NCBI RefSeq assembly: GCF_036711975.1
Contig: NC_091970.1
Coordinates: forward strand, 5,401,501-5,465,500
Source: Onthophagus taurus
Lineage: Eukaryota > Arthropoda > Insecta > Coleoptera > Scarabaeidae
Direction of reading: 5' to 3'
Length of the DNA stretch: 64,000 nt
The notes under the pieces were generated by a model. It was given only the letters and a program-made list of their open reading frames with translations. It was not told the DNA's origin and did no database searches. Both the position numbers and the translations under genes were made by a program. Shown here piece by piece: positions 1 through 11,500 of the stretch. Within the stretch, counting starts at the first letter, position 1; every line of letters starts with the position of its first letter.

Positions 1-672
1 AATGAATAGAAAAGAAAAAGTCGTGAAATAAAACGCTCGGTCTTTAATTTAAATTTTATTTTTTGATTCGGAAAGGCTGTGAAACGTTTCTATTTATCGT
101 TTTTCGAATCAGTATTTAATAGTTGTATAAAAATTAAATTTAGGCATTTACAACAACAAAAAAAAAATAATTATTTCGGATTCAAAAAGTAAATTAATTA
201 GTTATTAATAAATAAATAATTTAATTCGTATTTTTTTAGTACCTGACGAAGCAAAGTTTTTTTTATTTTTACCCCAACGAATCTAATACCGCCACACATT
301 TTTAAATCGATTTAAATTAATTTTGTGTGTAAATATTAATATGTACATTTTTAAATCTGTATAAATATGAGATTAATTTTTTTTGTTGTATTTCTCGTCG
401 CATTGTTTATGAATAATTGTAAATAATAAAAAATATTTGTAAAAAAAATTTTTTTTAACTAATTTTATTGCATATCAAGATCCTTTTCTAACACTTTTAG
501 TGGTCATTGTCCATTTTGATAACGTTTTGTTGCAACAACAGGTCAAAAAGTTAAAACGACAGAAACGCGTTCTGATAACGATATTTAATATTTACTTGGA
601 TTTCAACCGGATGATGATGGCATTTCGTTCTTAATATAAATCGGTTTCTAATCGGAATATTCCCAAATAGAA
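1..672. other. AT-rich flank, possible 3' end of an upstream gene
   Basis: This stretch is AT-rich and shows no convincing gene. A possible terminal exon on the + strand begins after a pyrimidine-AG acceptor at 238-239 and reads 14 codons (PDEAKFFLFLPQRI) to a TAA at 284-286. AATAAA-like signals follow near 425. Without an upstream exon in view this cannot be told from chance. The rest is the 5' flank of the acyltransferase gene that starts at 673. Confidence 0.25.
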
Positions 673-3187
673 ATGAAAAAATCTTTAGGAAGTGATGAAA
701 ATACATTTTTTGATTTTTTATTAACACTAATCTTGTTTTGGGTTTCAATTTGTTTAACACCATGGATTTTTTTTAGCTACATCGGTAAGTTATTAATTAA
801 TTAATTAATAAAACATTAATTTTAAAATTGTTTTTTAGCAATCCAAACTTTTCATACTTTATGGATCGCATCTGTATCATTTTTATACCCAGAATTAACA
901 TTTTTAAAACGAACAACTTTAAGGACTTTGGTTGAAACTCATCGAAATCAAGGGATTATTACCATTTTATTAACGGTGAAAGGTCCTCCGAATCCCGCAT
1001 CGGTTAGAATACATTTAGAGGTAATTCAAACATAATTCTTTTATTTATTAGTTTTAAAAATCATTTTCTAGGAATTAGTTCGGCGCAAAGACAAAAACGG
1101 GAAATTAGTTTTCCCGCATTTAAGCGACTCTTTAATCCGAAGATGCGGAACTTACGCTTGGAGTAAATGCAACTTTGATTTGAATCAAAATTTAATTCTC
1201 GCGCCTTATTCGTTTCGTGGAAGAGCAATTAATGAATTAAATGTCCAAGTAAAAATAATGTTTTCTTAATTTAAGAATTAATATTATTATTATTGCATGT
1301 TTTTAGGATTGTGTAAGCGATTTAGTTTGTAAACTACTTCCAAATAATGTACCACCATGGCAAATGGTAATCATCCCATCTTCTGAGAATAAACATTACA
1401 TCTTATTAAGATTACATCATATTTTGTTGAGTGAAGGATTAAATATTGCTGATATGTTACCTTTAATACCACCAGTAAGAAACAATATGAGCGAGTAAGT
1501 ATCTTTTTTGTTGTAAGTAACTTATAAAAACATTATAACACATAACTCGGCTCAAAACTATATTATCGCATCGTATTAAATGATGAGTAATTTTAAAATC
1601 TAATATAAACACTCCTTTTTACTAATTATGATCTAAGGAGCACTCATTGATCAAGAAGTTAAAAATTAATTTGACCTATTTTGACACACACCAACAAGCT
1701 TTTTTGATTTCCTCATACCTTTGAAAGACTTTAAAATAAAATTTAATCTAATAAATCTTTCTTTTTAGATCGTCTCTAAACAAAACAACTTTAACATCAG
1801 TGATGAAACCACCAAGTTATTTACCAACTTTAAAAGAACGTTTAACTGAAGATTTAACAAACCATTGGAACGAATTCATATCGAACAACGATCCTTTAGA
1901 AAAACCAGAATTGTTTAAAAGAAAACCCGATTTTTTCGAACTTTTATCAATCATCCTAATCGTTTTCGTTTCAACATTAAAAGAGACCCGAAAGAACTTT
2001 ATAAAATCCCCAAAATCCGATTTAATTTCAATCCTAAAATCAATCAAAACAACGGTACAAAGAGAATGTAAAAAGCGCCAAATTAATTTTTCAACTTTTA
2101 TATTTTCCATTTTAATAATGTTGCACCCGAAAAAAGTGGTAACAACATTCGCTAAAAAATCGTTAAAATGGTCTACGTGGATTTTAAGCATCCCATTTAA
2201 AATTTACATGGAATTTAAAGCTTTTCAAAGCTGCGTTAATCTAAGTTATTGCGCTTACCCCGACACAGTGGTTGGATTTTTATACAGTTACGTCCCGTTA
2301 ACGTTTAAAGCTTTAAAAGAATTATTAACATTTTGGAGAATAATTTTTTATACTCCTCGAACCGTTTGGGACGAGTTAACCAAAAGTTACGAAAAAATCG
2401 AAACTGTTACTTTATGCGGAAGAAAAGTCACCGCTTGGTCCGAACCTGTTAAGATCGAATCGATTCGAAAAGTTGCAAAAAACACTTCTTGCAGCGATAC
2501 CGAAATTATTTTAGCAGCTGCGAGTGAGGCGTTATCACGATTTATTACCCACACAAACTCAACGATGCTTAAAGAGATCCCGATAACCGCTAGAAATATT
2601 AATTCCAATTATTTTTTGTTAACCGGGCCAAATGTTAAAGCCAACGATGCAATTGGTGGGATGTTATGTTTAAATCTACCGATTTTGGATTCGAGGAAAG
2701 ATGCGAATTTACTAGAAAATTTACGCGATATCAAAGACAACACTTTGTATGCATCCGAAACGCAACAATTAACTTATTTATTAAGCGTTTTACAAACTAA
2801 ATACGGATTTTTATCGAAATTTTTACCAGCGACTTTAATCGGAATTGCTTTAAAATATCTTTCTTTAAGGTATTCAGTTTCTTTTACCGAAATAACAAAC
2901 AGACAACCTTTCGTGATTCAAAGCACAATTTGGGGGCAAGAAGTTTCATCAGTTATTTATTGGAGACCACCACAAGCTAATATAAGTAAGTAAAATGTAG
3001 TATTTAGTTAAAATTTGTAAAAAAAGCTTACAACATTGTAGGTGTTTCGCTTTGTGCTAATCAATATGGTAAACATGTGACATTTGGGGTCATGTGTGAC
3101 GCTCAATTAGCCCCGAATCATCATTTGCTCGTTCGAGGATTTCATGATTGTATCAAAGATTTAGAAGCATCCGCAGCTTTACAATAA
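673..3187 (+). CDS. Wax synthase/diacylglycerol acyltransferase (WSD)-like membrane protein
   Basis: Six coding exons join in frame: 673-784, 839-1020, 1072-1248, 1307-1494, 1769-2985 and 3042-3187, giving about 673 residues. The N-terminus is hydrophobic (LTLILFWVSICLTPWIFF) and a further membrane-like segment follows. In the condensation-type acyltransferase half, exon 4 carries LRLHHILLSEGLN at the place of the HHxxxDG catalytic motif, around residues 194-201. The C-terminal half matches the WSD1 C-terminal domain pattern (GPNVKANDAIGGMLCLNLP, then SVSLCANQYGKHVTFGVMCD). Enzymes of this family transfer acyl groups to fatty alcohols or diacylglycerol at the ER; the substrate here is unknown. 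Start ATG and signal-anchor agree. A polyadenylation signal AATAAA lies about 40 bp after the stop. Family assignment is good; catalytic activity is uncertain because the motif is changed. Confidence 0.8.
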
Positions 3188-5582
3188 AAGTTATGGGTTA
3201 AGTGTTATGATATAAATTAATTGGAAATAAATTTAGTTTTATTAAATCCTTAGAAGCCTCTGAAATAATACTAACACTAATAGACAGAGAATCTTTTTTT
3301 ATTTAATATTCAGTCACACTCAACTTCCCACTGGTTAGTTGCAGAAGATTTTTTATTTTTAATAATTTGGGTTTTTAGATTGGCCTTGTCGCAAGAATCT
3401 ATTCGTCTTCTTCTCCTTCTTTCTTTCACTTAGGCTTGGAGTGGCTTGGATGCTTCTATTCATCGTTATTCATCATCACTTGGTCATCTTTGACCATATT
3501 GACCATATATTTGACCTATTGATCGTGGAAGAGTTTATGAACAATTGTAAAATAATGTTAGATACTATACACTAGTGAATTTCGATACATTTTATTGTTC
3601 TTTAATGTTCTAATCCTAAGATATCACTTGTAAAGTCGATACGAAATAATTTTAAAAATTCTCAATATCAGATAACCTCAATTTAAATTTTTCAAAATTA
3701 TTTATTTAAATCTTTATCTACCCGGTTAAAACCTATTGAAAACGATAACCTTAACTTAGTTAACAAAGAAAATAATCAATATTTGTTTGAAATAATGAAA
3801 TTAGGATGAAAATTTACAAAATTAATTTGAACATATTGGAAAATTTATCGTTGAAATCAGAAGAAAATGAATAGATATTTAAAAATTGATTTAAAAGAGC
3901 ATCAAAATTACGAAATATCATGCAAAATTATAAATAATTTTAAAACTTTTAAATAATAATTTGACAAATTGAATTAGAGATATTTCAAATGTCAAAGTTG
4001 GTAACATTGAAAAAACTAAAGTACAAATTTCAAACCGATGAATTTAACCAATCAGGAGACGTTATTTGAAAATTTAACATTCGAAAAACGGAATTTATCA
4101 ACAACAATGGTGGTTTCTGTTGTCTGAAGAGACGCACGCTTTTTTTGTACCAAAAAAATAAATAAATCAACGTTTAACGAGTGTAAAAAAAAAATCCGTT
4201 CCTACCAATGAAGAAAACAATTCATCCCGTTCCTATCGAAGAAACTAATTCGGTCCCGTATTTGAACTATCCGTTCCTGTCCACAACCATCGAAGAAGAT
4301 GGGTTCCGTTCCTGGTGGAAATCATTCTTCTGGTGAAGAGATAAATTGGTTCCCAATCCTGAATCTAACTGTTCCTGTCACGAAGAAAATATCTTGAGTT
4401 TAACCTCCGAAGTTTTCATAAAAACAAATTGGCTAAGTTAAGTTATTTTTTTATAATTTATTGTTTTTTTTTTGTTGATTCAAACTTTAAAAAACTCTTC
4501 TTACCTTCAATACGAAAAGTTTTCTTGATAAGTTCAAAATTTTGAGGTTAGGATTACAATTTCCATAAACTTGAACGTTATGGTGCTAATATATAAATAA
4601 CTATTATCATCAAATATATATCATGTCATTATTTAGACTTAGAAGAAGACAATATAGCACTACTGCCTTGGGCGCCAGCAACCTCGGGTCAAAATTATAT
4701 CCTGGTGGCATTGCTATTGCGAGGTTTACACCTAAAAAAAGACATTACAGTAGTAAGTAACATATCTTACTAATAGTAATTATGATCTAAGAAACACGAT
4801 GAATATATACAAATCAAATTTGGCAGTAGCAAAAAAAATTTCACGGTGGTAAAAAGGTATTCCTTTAGCTCCAAATTTGTAATTTTACATTTTTTGAATT
4901 TAGTTCTTAAATATATAAAATATCTTTCGTAACACGACTAATACACACATTTCAATTTTAGCAATGACAAAAACACCTGGGTCTTTAATTTCTAATTCCG
5001 TAACTTCGATTTTTTTAAAATTTTTTATTCCTAAGTTGTTCAAAATGATCTAAGGAACACGATGAGTGTACATAATTTAAATTTGGCAGTAGCAAAAAAA
5101 ATTTCACGGTGGTAAAAAGGTATTCCTTTAGCTCCTATATATATGTGTATAATATCCTTTCTATATGTGCATTTTTTTCTCTATTGTGCATTTTTAGCAA
5201 TAATTCTGCGAAGTATCATCATTTTTGCTGTTTTCAATATTTGTTTTAGACGTTAAATTTTTAATTCAACGAAATTTTTCAAATAATTATTAAATTACAT
5301 TCTAAAACTACATCTAATTGAAAATCAAATCTAAATTTATTTCTTATTTAATTTTTTGTTATTTCCCATTTGCTATTGACCTAAATTTTCTTCCGACAAT
5401 CTGGCGTCGCGACGCTTTTAATCTCCATCAAGATCCTCCATCTCATTTTACGTTTATTATGAAAAAAGCGAACATTTCTAATACCGCTGAGTCAAAATTG
5501 CTCCATCTCCGTCTTCGACGTCACAATTCCCCCCGCGGCCCCCTTAAAAGCCACCGAATACGCAAAATCCCTGGGTTCGCCT
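3188..5582. other. Intergenic region with short dispersed repeats
   Basis: No supported gene. A unit of about 95 bp (ATGATCTAAGRAACACGATGA, then GGCAGTAGCAAAAAAAATTTC and ATTCCTTTAGCTCC) occurs at about 4782-4870 and again at 5044-5134, and its first part recurs at about 1627-1650 inside the acyltransferase intron, so this is a dispersed repeat. A degenerate CCGTTCCTR-type low-complexity stretch lies at about 4195-4390. A 45-codon ATG ORF starts at 4623 (see findings). Confidence 0.6.
5404..5415. promoter_or_regulatory. CpG-rich palindrome GCGTCGCGACGC upstream of a promoter
   Basis: A perfect 12-bp palindrome, striking in this AT-rich sequence. It lies about 200 bp upstream of the TATA/initiator pair at 5583-5621. 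The same core is found at 10492-10502 and 50656-50667. A protein-binding role is inference. Confidence 0.4.
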
Positions 5583-5625
5583 TATAAAACGGAACGCACT
5601 GGCCTCAAAGCCTCACATTCAGTTC
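5583..5625 (+). promoter_or_regulatory. TATA box and initiator for a + strand transcript (probably the transporter)
   Basis: TATAAAA at 5583-5589 sits about 32 bp before a YYANWYY initiator (TCACATT, A at 5615) and 38 bp before TCAGTT (A at 5621), the form preferred by insect promoters. The surrounding 5400-5700 sequence is markedly more GC-rich than its neighbours. The next strong donor downstream is AAAG/GTAAGA at 894/895 of the 5-kb block (5894/5895), defining a likely untranslated first exon. Confidence 0.55.
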
Positions 5626-5894
5626 ACGTTCGAAGGAGTGAGCGCAACGCTTACTCTCTCATTCGATAAAATATCGATTCAGTACGAGTCTGTGTAAAGT
5701 CAGTGTCTTCTATAGGTTGGGGCCCGGAAATATTTTCTACCTACTCTGGTTTTAGTTTGGAGAAACATCGGCAGCACACTTTACAATAAGATTGTGTATG
5801 TTGTATAAGGATTTTTTATGAGAAAACTAAAAAATTAATTTTTGAAGAAGAATTAATTGGGTGGTGTACTTTTTTCTTTTTTTAATAATAAAAG
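5615..5894 (+). other. Probable non-coding first exon of the monocarboxylate transporter gene
   Basis: It runs from the initiator region to the consensus donor at 5895. No long ORF is present. The next matching acceptor before the transporter coding region is the TTTTTTTTCAG at 15451-15461, followed by a 5' leader from 15462 to the ATG at 15993. Joining the two is inference from strand, order and splice-site strength; RNA reads would settle it. Confidence 0.4.
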
Positions 5895-6806
5895 GTAAGA
5901 TTTTATTAATTAAAAAATTTTTTGGAATTGTGTTAAAGATTTAGAATCAACACAAATCCATTGTTTTATTTACTTATATTTTTTATTATTATTTAGAAAC
6001 AATATTTTTTGAAAAAAACAATCAAACAATTCAACCGGTTCAATCTAGAATTATCCGCTTCTAAAAAAACCCATTCGAACTCAGTCGCAGTGTGGTGTAC
6101 AAAAATGATTTTGTGCAGGCGATTTAATCGCGTTTACAAAAACGTTTTATGATAAAACATTTAAAGTCTCGTGATCATTTTGTTCGTTTTTATCAAACAC
6201 AAAATAAATATGTAAATAAATTTTACATACAAAAATTTTCAAAAAATCCGAAAGCAACTTTCTCCTCACCGTTTTAAAAAAATTTAAAATTAAAAGAATT
6301 TCTAAAAAAGGAAATAATCGCTTTTTAAGCAAACTATATACTCGTTTTGTACGTTTTGTAATGATAAGAAAACGCATTCATAAATACTCATTGCTTTATA
6401 AGCATGTTTTAATTTTGAACGATAACAATAATTTGAAACACGCGTGTTTTTAACTACAAAAAAAAGTTTTTTGTACAAATGTTTGTGATAATTTTTTAAA
6501 TCAACCGAAAAATTAGTTAGGACAACATAAACAATTAATAATGCAACTATTTGCAAAGTTAAATTTAGCTAGGAAATAATGAAACCAAAATGAGATTTAT
6601 CGGTTTATTGATTGAGCTAAATTTGACTTTATGGCAAACCCCAAATTACTTTAAATCATACTTTAAGTATTCAATAACTAAAATAATAACATTCTTAAAC
6701 AATTTTGCGTTACTAGGCGCTACATTTGAGACTTCTATACTTTATTTTTTACATTCGGATTTAGCCGCACGTCTCTCAAGACTGCTAAACCCGAATAATT
6801 AGATGA

Positions 6807-6857
6807 CTAGTTCTACGTCTTGTGTTAGTTCTAGTGATTATGTAAAACTAGAACTAG
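6807..6857. repeat. Short imperfect inverted repeat with CTAGTTCTA / CTAGAACTAG ends
   Basis: The 51-bp sequence begins CTAGTTCTACGTCTTG and ends GTAAAACTAGAACTAG, so it can fold back. Its reverse complement matches about 45 bp at 37740-37785 with only a few differences. Both copies lie just 5' of satellite arrays. It is probably a fragment of a transposable element; the family is not identified. Confidence 0.55.
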
Positions 6858-6936
6858 AAGTATGAGTTGCTGTGGTAGGTCAGAGATTTAATCTGTTCTT
6901 CCTGTTGGATCGCTCGCGGGCGAGGCGCTACATTTT

Positions 6937-9240
6937 GAACTTTAAAAAATCACCCAAAGTTTGTTTTTGGGGGTTAAAGAATGAAAATTAAAGCCAAACG
7001 ATCATATTTTGTGATAATCCATAACTATATGATAATTCTATAAGAAAAATTTTGAGATAAAAACTTTTGGAAAAAAAGTAAGGTTATATTGATTTTTTCA
7101 TCTGTGTGAACTTTAAAAAATCACCCAAGATTTATTTTTGGAAGTTAAGGAATGATTTGTATGTCAAATTAAAGCTAAAAGATTATATTTTGTGATAATC
7201 CATAAATATATGATAATTTTATAAGAAAAATTTTGAGATAAAAACTTTTGAAAAAAGAGGGTTATATTGATTTTTTCATCTGTGTGAAATTTAAAAAATC
7301 ACCCAAGTTTTATTTTTGAGAGTTAAGGAATAATTTTTATGTCAAATTAAAGCTAAAAGATCATATTTTGTGATAATCTATAAATATATGATAATTTTAT
7401 AAGAAAATTTGGGAGATATAAGCTTTTAAAAAAGTAGGGTTATATGGATTTTTTAATCTGTGTGAACTTTAAAAAATCGCCCAAGCTTTATTTTTGGGAG
7501 TTAAGGAATGATTTTTATGTGAAATTAAAGCTAAAACATCATATTTTGAGGTAATCCATTAATATATTACGATTTAATAAGAAAAATCGGGAGATAAAGA
7601 CGTTTGAGGAAAAAGTAGGGTTATATTGATTTTTTAATCTGTGTGAACTTTAAAAAATCGCCAAAGGTTTATTTGTGGGGGTTAGGAAATGATTTTTATA
7701 TCAAATTAAAACTAAAAGATCATATTTTTAGGTAATCCATAAATATATTATGATTTAATAAGAAAATTTGGGAGATAAAAACTTTTGAACAAAAAAGTAG
7801 GGTTATATTGATTTTTTTAATCTGTGTGAACTTTAAAAAATCACCCAAGTTTTATTTTTAGGAGTTAAGGAATGATTTTTATGTCAAATTAAAGCTAAAA
7901 GATCATATTTTGAGGTAATCTATAAATATATAATGATTTAATAAGAAAATTTGGGAGATAAAAACTTTTGAAAAAAAAATTAGAAATTGAAGAAAAAGTA
8001 AGGTTATATTGATTTTTTCATCTGTGTGAACTTTAAAAAATCACCCAAGGTTTATTTTTGGGAGTTAAGGAAAGATTTTTACATCAAATTAAAGCTAAAA
8101 GATCATATTATGTGATAATCTATAAACATATGATAATTTTATAAGAAAATTTGGGAGATATAAGCTTTTAAAAAAGTAGGGTTATATGGATTTTTTAATC
8201 TGTGTGAACTTTAAAAAATCGGCCAAGCTTTATTTTTGGGAGTTAAGGAATGATTTTTATGTGAAATTAAAGCTAAAACATCATATTTTGAGGTAATCCA
8301 TAAATATATTACGATTTCATAAGAAAAATCGGGAGATAAAGACGTTTGAAGAAAAAGTAGGGTTATATTGATTTTTTAATCTGTGTGAACTTTAAAAAAT
8401 CGCCAAAGGTTTATTTGTGGGGGTTAAGAAATGATTTTTATATCAAATTAAAGCTAAAAGATCATATTTTTAGGTAATCCATAAATATATTATGATTTAA
8501 TAAGAAAATTTGGGAGATAAAAGCTTTTGAACAAAAAAGTAGGGTTATATTGATTTTTTTAATCTGTGTGAACTTTAAAAAATCACCCAAGTTTTATTTT
8601 TGGGAGTTAAGGAATAATTTTTATGTCAAATTAAAGCTAAAAGATTATATTTTATGATAATTCATAAATATATTATTGTTTCATAAGAAAATTTGGGAGA
8701 TAAAGACGTTTGAAGAAAAAGTAGGGTTATATTGATTTTTTCATCTGTGTGAACTTTAAAAAATCACCCAAGCTTTATTTTTGGGAGTTAAGGAATAATT
8801 TTTATGTCAAATTAAAGCTAAAAGATTATATTTTATGATAATTCATAAATATATTATTGTTTCATAAGAAAATTTGGGAGATAAAGACGTTTGAAGAAAA
8901 AGTAGGGTTATATTGATTTTTTCATCTGTGTGAACTTTAAAAAATCACCCAAGGTTTATTTTTGGGAATTAAGGAATAATTTTTATGTAAAATTAAAGCT
9001 AAAAGATCATATTTTGAGGTAATCTATAAATATATAATGATTTAATAAGAAAATTTGGGAGATAAAGACGATTGAAGAAAAAGTAAGGTTATATTGATTT
9101 TTTCATCTGTGTGAACTTTAAAAAATCACTCAAGGTTTATTTTTGGGAGTTAGGAAATGATTCTTATATCAAATTAAAGCTAAAACATCATATTTTGATG
9201 TAATCCATAAATATTTTATGGTTTAATAAGTAAATTTTAG
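6937..9240 (+). repeat. Satellite A, block 1: about 13 tandem units of ~180 bp
   Basis: Each unit starts near GAACTTTAAAAAATCACCCAAG and includes TTTATTTTTGGGAGTTAAGGAAT, AAATTAAAGCTAAAAGATCATATTTT, a TCCATAAATATATTATGATTT segment and GTAGGGTTATATTGATTTTTT. Unit starts fall at about 6937, 7108, 7286, 7464, 7645, 7828, 8028, 8206, 8387, 8570, 8751, 8932 and 9113, so spacing is mostly 178-183 bp. Units at 7464-7828 closely resemble those at 8206-8570 (for example the shared TATATGGATT and ATCGGGAGATAAAGACGTTTG), a higher-order period of about 742 bp. Confidence 0.95.
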
Positions 9241-10491
9241 CGATAAATATTTTTTTTTAAATAAAATTTTTTAATTGGTATAAAATATAAAAATCCAAAC
9301 CTTACTCAACATTTTAATTATTTAAATCAATATTTTTGTGTATATAATTAGCAACAAAGAATAATTAATACTAACAACACAAATTAAGACTTTGTTAATA
9401 AAAAATCCCATGCAAAAATTTCAAATATTTCAAACGCCAACAAAAAAAAAATAGCTCATTTTGTAATTTCATTTAATTCCTTTGTCGTATTTTTTTGATT
9501 AACGTGGTTTCCGCATGTATGGGTTAGATTAACCAGCTGAATCCGGTTAAAGGCGGGTTCGCACCGCTTTAAAAACTTTCAACGGGGTTACAAACCAGAA
9601 ACGACCAGGTTTGAGAAGCTCTCGATGCGAAACTTTCAATCCACTTTCAATATTAGTATTTGAAGACTTTTAAAGACTTTTTAAAGAGTTTTAAAAGACT
9701 ACTTTTAGATTAGAAAGTCGTCAATCATTGAGATTTTTAGTAAAATTTTTAATTATTTAATTTATTTTTCCCAGACTAATTTATTTTGGAACGGTTCCTT
9801 GCCAAGAATTTCATTGAATCAAGCCAAATCAAAAATGTACCTATTTAGTTTGGAGAGAGCACGTGTTTGTAAATGATAATAAGTGTCCCCAAGCAATGTT
9901 GCTATTTATAAAGCGTTTCTATAAATAAACCACTACATAGATTTACTTATTATCTCGAAAATGATATCGTTCCTTTCTTTTTGTTAAATTCCTTTTTACT
10001 ATTTATATAAAGAGCAGTAGCTTTTGTGTTTTAAGCGTCAAATTGAATAGAAAAGGTCATGGTTATTACTTTATTGATCTTTTCAAACTTGACCGACCTT
10101 TTAACTATAATGAAATTGAGTTCGATTTTTCTTTTAAAAAAGGTTAATATTTATTATTAACTTTTCTTGTTATGCAATTTCTTATCAAATAAAAGAGTTG
10201 ATGTGTAAAAATTAAATAAATACAAATTAATTTAAATCCGATAAAATGATTGATGGGAAACAATCAGAATAAAAAAAAATATTGTCTCTTGGATAAGGTC
10301 GCGGTGATAAGAACTTCTCCTTGAACTTGTTACATAATCAATGACGTATAAGTACGGTTTATAAATGAGAAAAACTGTGTCAGAAACGCGCAATTCAATA
10401 AAATAATCGGAAAATTCCAAAACATGCCAGACGTTCTATCCGGTTTTGGCAACTTAAATCCGGCTTGGAACGTCTATTTTCGCCAACGAAG

Positions 10492-10502
10492 GCGTCGCGA
10501 CG
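10492..10502. promoter_or_regulatory. CpG-rich palindromic core GCGTCGCGACG
   Basis: The second copy of the palindrome seen at 5404 and 50656. It is followed within 30 bp by an AT-rich TATATTATAAAAAT segment, so an alternative promoter inside the transporter intron is conceivable but unproven. Confidence 0.3.
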
Positions 10503-10554
10503 TCAACTATATTATAAAAATAAATCGACAACAAGTAACAATAATTCTTTAATT

Positions 10555-11500
10555 TGAAATGAAATTTAAAAAATTTCTCAAGATTTATTTTTGGGAGTTT
10601 TATGTCAAATGAAAGCTGAAATAGGTAGGGTTATATTGATTTTTTCATCTGTGTAAACTTAAAAAATCACCCACGGTTTATATTTGGGAATTAAGAAATA
10701 ATTTTTATATCAAATTAAAGCTAAAAGATCATATTTTGTGATAATCCATAAATATATAATAATTTTATAAGAAAATTTGGAAAATATAAGTTTTTGAAAA
10801 AAAAGTAGGGTTATATTGATTTTTTAATCTGTGTGAACTTTAAAAAATCGCTCAAGCTTTATTTTTGGGAGTTAAGGAATGATTTTTATATCAAATTAAA
10901 GCTAAAAGATCATATTTTTAGGTTATCCATAAATATATTATGATTTAATAAGAAAAATCTGGAGATAAAGACGTTTGAAGAAAAAGTAGGGTTATATTGA
11001 TCTTTTCATTTGTGTAAACTTTAAAAAATCACCCAAGGTTTATTTTTGGGAATTAAGGAATAATTTTTATATCAAATTAAAGCTAAAAGATCATATTTTG
11101 TGATAATCCATAAATATATAATAATTTTATAAGAAAATTTGGGAGATATAAGCTTTTGAAAAAAAAGTAGGGTTATATTGATTTTTTAATCTGTGTGAAC
11201 TTTAAAAAATCGCACAAGCTTTATTTTTTGGAGTTAAGGAATGATTTTTATGTCAAATTAAAGCTAAAACATCATATTTTGAGATAATCTATAAATATAT
11301 AATGATTTAATAAGAAAATTTGGGAGATAAAGATGTTTGAAGAAAACGTAGGGTTATTTATATTGATTTTTTAATGTGTGTGAACTTTAATAAATCGCCC
11401 AACGTTTATTTGTGGGAGTTAAGAAATGATTTTTATATCAAATTAAAGCTGAAAGATCATATTTTGAGGTAATCCATAAATATATTATGATTTTTAAAAT
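10555..11500 (+). repeat. Satellite A, block 2: about five units, same orientation as block 1
   Basis: The same ~180-bp repeat as 6937-9240, with GTRTGAACTTTAAAAAATCGC-type starts at about 10653, 10835, 11016, 11197 and 11381. The first unit is truncated (about 90 bp). Copies are more diverged than in block 3. It is separated from block 1 by about 1.3 kb of unique DNA. Confidence 0.9.

Noticed and set aside
6937-9240. Tandem ~180-bp units considered as a CRISPR-like array
   Set aside because: Units are contiguous satellite monomers with no unique spacers, in a eukaryotic intron.
9500-9570. GGCGGGTTCGCACCGCT resembles a tRNA T-arm
   Set aside because: No acceptor stem, D-arm or anticodon arm could be fitted around it.
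10232-10420. 62-codon - strand frame near the 10.5-kb palindrome
   Set aside because: No signal of coding constraint, no splice context.
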